This document shows positions 59,401-64,000 of a stretch of DNA of 64,000 bases, one piece after another (within the stretch, counting starts at the first letter, position 1; each line of letters opens with the position of its first letter). Below the pieces are notes generated by a model. It searched no databases. It was given only the letters and a program-made list of their open reading frames with translations, and had not been told where the DNA came from. The stretch comes from Yponomeuta sedellus (lineage: Eukaryota > Arthropoda > Insecta > Lepidoptera > Yponomeutidae), in assembly GCA_934045075.1 (NCBI GenBank), contig OW203731.1, forward strand, positions 15,454,070 through 15,518,069. Direction: 5' to 3'. Made by a program: the position numbers and the translations under genes.

Positions 59401-59699
59401 GTGTGAGGTGTATTGTTGATAATTTAAATTCTACGAGCAATTTATTAACACATTAATAATTTGCACACGTTTTACTCATTTATTTCCAAGTGACGGGGTC
59501 AAAACAAAAGAATTTCCATTGTTACTGTGATCGCGGCGTCGTCGGTAAATCTGTTTTCTCATACCTACTTGCTTATATTTTTTAATATTTTATACTTGTT
59601 TTATTCGGTGTACAATAAAGATTACTCTTCGAATTTATTACTGGCAGTGGTTCTGATATTCAGTACAGTCAACTGTACAATAAACATTTTAATTGTTAC

Positions 59700-60035
59700 A
59701 AACTCTTTGCATGTCCCCACTGCTGGGTAACGGGTCTCTTCCTGCATCGCAGAAATGTTACGCCATACTTCACCACGTAGGCCAAGTCCGGGTTGATGGA
59801 GGATTGTAGAGAAGTCGGGCCTTACTGTCAGAAGTTATTAAGGCACCCGTAAGACCTCTAACGTGACTTAACGACTACCATTACATGACAGCCGGCACCA
59901 ACAGCTTCACGTGCCTTGCAAAGCACGGAAGCGCTCGGAAAAATGCCACTACCGGTAGTCACGGGACGGTCACCCATCCCGCACCTGACCGCGCCTGTTG
60001 TTGTTTAACTTAAGGGATTGATTCCAATAATTCGT
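59700..60035 (-). repeat. 5S-SINE, near full length
   Basis: Left end 'caaactctttgcatgtcccc'; reversed, the head shows 'cttaagttaaacaacaacag', 'gcgcggtcaggtgcgggat' and 'gggatgggtgaccgt'. The region between the 5S-like word and the outer end is diverged. Confidence 0.7.
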
Positions 60036-61160
60036 TTCTATTGTAACAGCTGTCAATTGGCCAAAGTGCATAATAAAAAATCATCTGATAGCTGTGAACA
60101 GTAGATTTACGATTGTTAGTGTACGAGAAACTGGCTTTTTAGGAGTTTTTTTAACATACCATAGCTATGTGCCAGCTATATTACTAAACGAGATTTTAAA
60201 ATACGACCTTAAATACCCTCTGATGAGGAAGTATTGCTAGAGAGGGCTACAAGTAGTAAAACATTACGTGTCCATGTCAAAACGCTAATAAAGAACCTAA
60301 CACCTCAAGACTAATGGCCATTTCGAACACTGCATACAAAAAAGTAGGACATGTAAAAGTTGCCTTTGCTTTTCTTACAATATTGATACGTAGGTTGCAG
60401 GTTGCAGGTTAAGTGGTAGAAAATTACATTAGCATTAAGTCCCCTTTTGTACACCATCTATTGTGCAATAAAATATAATTATATAAAATATAATTATATA
60501 AAACATAATAAAATAAAATATTTATTTCTGATTTTCAAGTGCACAATTTTCAAATATTTGACTTGTCGAAACTAAACATAAAACTTAACTTTGTTACTAT
60601 GTTTCAACATTTCTTTGTACCAGATACGAGTACTTGGCACGATTTACTTCAGGCGTTAATTTTGTTTAGTGCTTAAACGGCTTAAAAGAAAAAGCGTAGG
60701 TAATTACTAGAAATCTTTATCACTGTTCTTATATAGAAGCGTAGATTTGTCTGTTCGTCTTTACCACAAATGGGTATCGTGCTTAAGCATTGCGTCTCAC
60801 ATTTTGCCAAAACTCCTATAGCAATGGCGTGTAAGTACGTCGTGATGGACTTATTGAAGCCAACATGACCACATTTAAAAAAAACATATTTGAAAACAAG
60901 ACATGCGAATCGTAAATTTATAAACGGCCAAAATGGCCAATTCGCGATTGTCATGTGTGGGTAAGTGAGCCGACTTAAATGTTTAATATAAAATTAAATA
61001 CAAATAAATAAATTGATAATATATTAAAAAATAAACATACGTTACATAAATTCCGTCAATTTTTGACTTACTTTATTCATTTTTCAAAATAAGTGCATTC
61101 TCCTCTATCTATACAGCCGTTCTCGAAAACCTATTTTGAATTTTGTTTTCAGCCTTGCTC
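60036..61160. other. Unassigned AT-rich sequence
   Basis: Only short simple repeats ('aggttgcaggttgcaggtt' near 60392 and 'ataaaatataattatataaa' near 60470). No frame recognised. Confidence 0.25.
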
Positions 61161-61164
61161 CTAT

Positions 61165-61225
61165 GATTAAGCCCATACTCTGTTTATCTCTCCGGGGAAG
61201 GTCTGTGTAATGCAGTTGGATTGTA
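61165..61225 (+). repeat. CD-SINE tail-II scrap
   Basis: 'gattaagcccatactctgtt', 'aggtctgtgtaatgcagttg'. Degraded. Confidence 0.35.
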
Positions 61226-61479
61226 AGATATATTACCCTGTAAAATAAAATGCTATGCAATGGAAAAAAGCAAGCGTGAGCGGAGTTCGCGCCCTCTAGG
61301 TTCCGACGGACCTTAGCAGTGGAAGTATGCACAATCCAAATGTTAAACAAAAAAAAAACGTTATTTATCTCTTTTACTAACTACAAATTTGCAATTAAAA
61401 ATTTTAGCCTTGCTTTGCTGTGTATAAAACCTCGCTTCTTTGAAAATATTAGGACTAAATTAATAGGAAGTACTGCATA

Positions 61480-61590
61480 GGTGGCACCAATCCGGCACCC
61501 TCCACCAATCCAGACGTGTCCCCCGTGGTGGCCTATACCTTCCTCAGGGAAGAGACCCGTGCCCCTCGGTGGGGACATAATGAGTTGATG
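61480..61590 (+). repeat. Degraded LINE/5S-SINE-type 3' end, (ATG)n
   Basis: 'cctccaccaatccagacgtg', 'ccccgtggtggcctatacct', 'gaagagacccgtgcccctcg', then 'gttgatgatgatgac'. Same order as the 5S-SINE 3' third but ending in (atg)n, so it may be the donor LINE end rather than the SINE. Confidence 0.45.
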
Positions 61591-61800
61591 ATGATGACTG
61601 TAAAGATTGTTATAATGAGTAAAAATGTAAGAAAAATGGTCATATATGATCGGTATTGATTTAGATCGCTTTCATATTCCTGTGGCTCTTCAGTAGTAGT
61701 GGTTGGCTATTGCTGTTACTTTGCCAACTTCTTTGAATAACAAAAAAGGTCTTCAACTCTAGCTACCCTGATGTATCTGAAACAATACTTTCTTCTCATA
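61591..61800. other. Unassigned sequence
   Basis: Nothing recognised before the splice-acceptor-like tract. Confidence 0.2.
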
Positions 61801-61805
61801 TTACA

Positions 61806-61989
61806 GGCAGTGATAGTAAATTCTATGACCGCTGTGAAATTCACTGAGGCCAATGTCATTGTTAATATCAACCAAACAATCAAAACTAATCTGGGATTTG
61901 CGAGTCACATCCAAGCCCATCGCCGCAGAAATCCTAGCAACACTAAGGTTACCATCGTTAAAGAACATCACAAAATAAGATTAGAATAG
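61806..61989 (+). other. Possible exon, product unknown
   Basis: A pyrimidine-rich tract 'actttcttctcatattacag' precedes a frame open to TAG at 61987-61989, with phrases 'AVIVNSMTAVKFTEANVIVN' and 'LGFASHIQAHRRRNPSNTK'. The acceptor-like junction and the balanced composition suggest an exon, but no domain is recognised and no donor or upstream exon is visible. It directly precedes a LINE remnant. Confidence 0.25.
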
Positions 61990-62170
61990 GATTAACTCGC
62001 CCCCGAGTGGGTGTTACACAACGGACATCGAAATCGAGGTCGGCCTATAAGACGGTGGAGAAATGATCTCAACAACCGTCTGTCGAAGTGGTTTGAGGTG
62101 GCTCAGGACAGAAAACTCTAGACTGAATTAAGGGAGGCCTTTGCCCAGCAGTGGGACACAAACATGGAGG
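61990..62170 (+). pseudogene. Non-LTR RT C-terminal end
   Basis: One frame reads 'HRNRGRPIRRWRNDLNNRL', 'WFEVAQDRKL', stop, then 'ELREAFAQQWDTNMEA'. This is the last 50 or so residues of a LINE endonuclease-RT (GRP-x-x-RW, AQDR, E-A-F-A-Q-Q-W-D). The stop replaces the usual W codon. A short A/T-rich end follows. Confidence 0.65.
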
Positions 62171-62234
62171 CTACGTACAAAATACAAATAAATACCCATC
62201 ATTTTATAATTACAAATAAAAAATTGGCTTGATT

Positions 62235-62355
62235 TTTACACATTCAAAGAATCGCTGTATCCGTTCACGAGAAAAGGAGTTGTGAACCACGGAAGGACGA
62301 ACAATAAACATATTCTGTAAAGGTTCCGTTCAGAACCGGTTCGATCCGGAACCCT
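62235..62355 (+). repeat. Repeat G-like tail, degraded
   Basis: 'atccgttcacgagaaaagga', 'ggaaggacgaacaataaac', 'aaggttccgttcagaaccgg', 'ggaaccctaagc'. The order parallels the 3' part of 4875-5400. Confidence 0.4.
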
Positions 62356-62700
62356 AAGCAAGAAGTGGAGTCAGGGCCAATGTACAAGCGCGAAATAAAT
62401 CTGAGAGCAGAATCTTACAATTTCGTTCGTACAAACAGCATCTGGAGGCACTCTGTACCCCTGGAGCGTCCCACTAAATGCTTGCAGTAGTTTATTGGGC
62501 TACGTGCGACGAATTCAGGCGCGGTGAAAATGCTGCCTGCAATTAATGTAGGTTAGGGCTGGTGTCTGCAAAATCTAATGGTAATGTAATTAGTTAGAGA
62601 GCAATTGTGATGGTTTCCGCGGATAGTAGGGAGTTTTCCTTATGTCAATTGGAAGTAAGAAAGTGTAAAAATCTTTATTGCTTTTTCGGAATCCCTTACG
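62356..62700. other. Unassigned unique-looking sequence
   Basis: Balanced composition without repeats or frames recognised. Confidence 0.25.
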
Positions 62701-63038
62701 GCCGGTCTCAATATCCTATCGATCTTTAACTAAAGGTTAAAATAGCTACCTTTAGTAACTATAGGTGACATTTTGCGTTTCAATAAACAAAGATAGATAG
62801 CAATAACACACCGTGACTTTGATCCATCTTTCGGAGTGCCAACCGCTTACCATAGGTAAGTGACTGCATAGAAAAAAACGCTTGAGCGTTTCAATATCAC
62901 TTTCGAGCTTACTGTCGATGCGTCAGATAACTAGCTGTCAGAGTTTTGCGCCATCGCCCGATTTTGAAGGATAAGTGGGATATATAAAGGATTTACAGTA
63001 CATATTTTTACATAAATAAGTGTATTTTAAAAATAAAA

Positions 63039-63212
63039 ATGGATAATATGTTCAGTGATGAAAGTGACAATGAAATTTTAGAGCACGGTGTATTTTATTC
63101 AAACTACGATGTAGCAGAATTCGAGGATCACCGGGTCAGCGCTTAAATAAACTATGAAAGTGAACTTTCTGACTCAAAATTTGTTTACAGATTTCGATTA
63201 AATGAAACGTCG
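63039..63212 (+). pseudogene. Harbinger transposase N-terminal fragment
   Basis: ATG at 63039 opens 'MDNMFSDESDNEILEHGVF', stops at TAA 63144-63146 after 35 codons, and the same frame continues past the stop with 'YESELSDSKFVYRFRLNETS', the conserved 'F-x-x-RFR-L/M-x-x-x-T' N-terminal motif of Harbinger (HARBI1-like) transposases. The DDE catalytic core is absent. Confidence 0.6.
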
Positions 63213-63449
63213 GTAAATGACTCTTTTAAATATGTTAGTTTATTATTAGTAGCATTTGTAGCCCTCGATGTTATTACTTTTTTCTTACAAATCTGGTCCA
63301 GCAAGAAACTGATCTCATCTTTTCCAATAGGTCTGGTCTTTATCTGAAAAATAAAATCATAAAATGTATGCATAATGTCTTTTAAACAGGCTACATTTTA
63401 CAAATAACTTCATCAGTAAACAAATACTTACGGTCAGTTGCTGTGCCAT
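63185..63449 (-). pseudogene. Harbinger Myb-like accessory gene, 5' part with intron
   Basis: ATG at 63449 starts 'MAQQLT' (63432-63449), followed by a GTAAGT donor (63426-63431), an 88-bp intron (63344-63431) ending 'ttttatttttcag', and a second exon 63185-63343 that starts 'IKTRPIGKDEISFLLDQICK' and continues to 'ATNATNNKLTYLKE'. Such a short start, a first helix with conserved I/LL, and 'T-N-x-x-K' fit the Myb/SANT-like DNA-binding protein of PIF/Harbinger, which helps the transposase find the element ends. The frame soon ends in sequence antisense to the transposase fragment, marking the deletion joint. Confidence 0.5.
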
Positions 63450-64000
63450 AGTTGAAATTTCAGTTGGTATTGTCTGTTCCTTCTTTCGCGCGCATCTTCT
63501 TGGAGAACATGATCATTGACATGATACCCGTCACTGCTCAGCGTCAAAGCGTTTCGTTGCGTCCTAAGAGTTGTGATTTGAAATTATTTAATCGTCGCAA
63601 ACCAAAAATTACTGCCGTATTTTTTAACGTTTAGTCGTTTTAATATGAAAGTACTTGTACACAACTAATTTGGACCTTGAATTTAATGTGTATGGTTATT
63701 TCAAAACGTAACGCGATTAAATTCAATTCGAAAAATAAAACGTTTAGGGAGGGTCGTACTTACTAAAGTTAGAGGTGCTATCTATCTTTGATCCAGACGA
63801 GGGTGGCATGATTTTTAATATTGAAATAGCAGTTAGAGATAGATTAAGGTTGACTGTTTATCAAGGGTAGCGATCCATTGTTAACTAGAGGTGGTTTATT
63901 GAGACCGGCGAGAGTTACTGTATTGCTGCTAAAGTAAACTGTTAATGGAGTGGCCCGTGTCTGCATAGATTTTCAAACGTAATTAGTTCTTGGTGGGTAA

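Larger units (their letters stand above)
62701..63909. mobile_element. PIF/Harbinger element, internally deleted
   Basis: Terminal inverted repeats GCCGGTCTCAATA (62701-62713 and its complement 63897-63909), with a subterminal 'aaagatagatagc' also inverted between the two ends (about 62788 and 63785). It holds the start of a transposase gene on the plus strand and the start of a Myb-like gene on the minus strand, facing each other. That two-gene layout is characteristic of PIF/Harbinger. Everything between the two gene starts is gone, leaving about 1.2 kb. The usual 3-bp TSD is not clear here. Confidence 0.7.

Overview
This window is repeat-dominated animal DNA, most likely from a moth or butterfly (Lepidoptera). 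The lepidopteran call rests on the mixture of repeats rather than on a host gene: a 5S-rRNA-headed SINE of the kind reported (from memory) in Helicoverpa, SINE/LINE tails ending in a 'ccctgcagtggga'-type motif, CR1-like LINE tails ending in (TCTA)n, a short Helitron ending in CTAG|T, a PIF/Harbinger element, a mariner, and an intact BEL/Pao element. Species cannot be given. I found no complete host protein-coding gene; the window reads as intergenic or deep-intron sequence built from many generations of mobile DNA.

Layout. 0-13 kb: tRNA-SINE and LINE tails, a Helitron pair (one nested in a CR1-like tail), a MITE carrying a nested SINE, the first 5S-SINE, a short fold-back MITE, a frameshifted THAP domain and a Penelope-like remnant. 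13-18 kb: mostly unassigned sequence with SINE/LINE scraps and an RTE-like RT C-terminus. 18.1-19.4 kb: a dead mariner. 19.9-20.2 kb: a decayed, unidentified coding stretch. 20.55-21.37 kb: a GC-rich 153-bp tandem array. 22-29.6 kb: SINE-rich, including LINE 3' ends into which tRNA-SINEs inserted with clean target-site duplications (TSDs). 29.6-36.6 kb: sparse remnants. 36,710-43,302: a complete BEL/Pao retrotransposon with identical LTRs, a 5-bp TSD and one 1,740-codon frame. 43.3-62 kb: SINEs (nine 5S-SINE pieces), MITEs and LINE 3' ends. 62.7-63.9 kb: an internally deleted PIF/Harbinger element keeping the start of both of its genes.

The only element that looks capable of recent activity is the BEL/Pao copy (Gag, protease, RT, RNase H and integrase in one polyprotein). 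The most unusual structure is a tRNA-derived SINE family (called 'P-SINE' here) that occurs repeatedly as palindromic or internally inverted units. At several loci one TSD pair encloses the whole inverted unit, so each palindrome was inserted as a single event. One end always starts at the same internal T-run and the other is always the A-rich tail, which is what twin priming or cDNA snap-back would produce. A fold-back at the 5' end of an unrelated tRNA-SINE suggests the same local mechanism acted on a second family.

Naming used below: P-SINE = tRNA-like SINE forming palindromes; S1 = tRNA SINE beginning 'gcctcggtggcgcagcgg'; S2 = tRNA SINE with a 'gacctctgtggcgcagcgg' head; S3 = tRNA SINE with a 'tctagtggttaacacgc'-like head; CD-SINE = tRNA SINEs with the central 'cgtgaggaaacc' domain; 5S-SINE = 5S-headed SINE; SINE-A = composite with an endonuclease-RT LINE tail.
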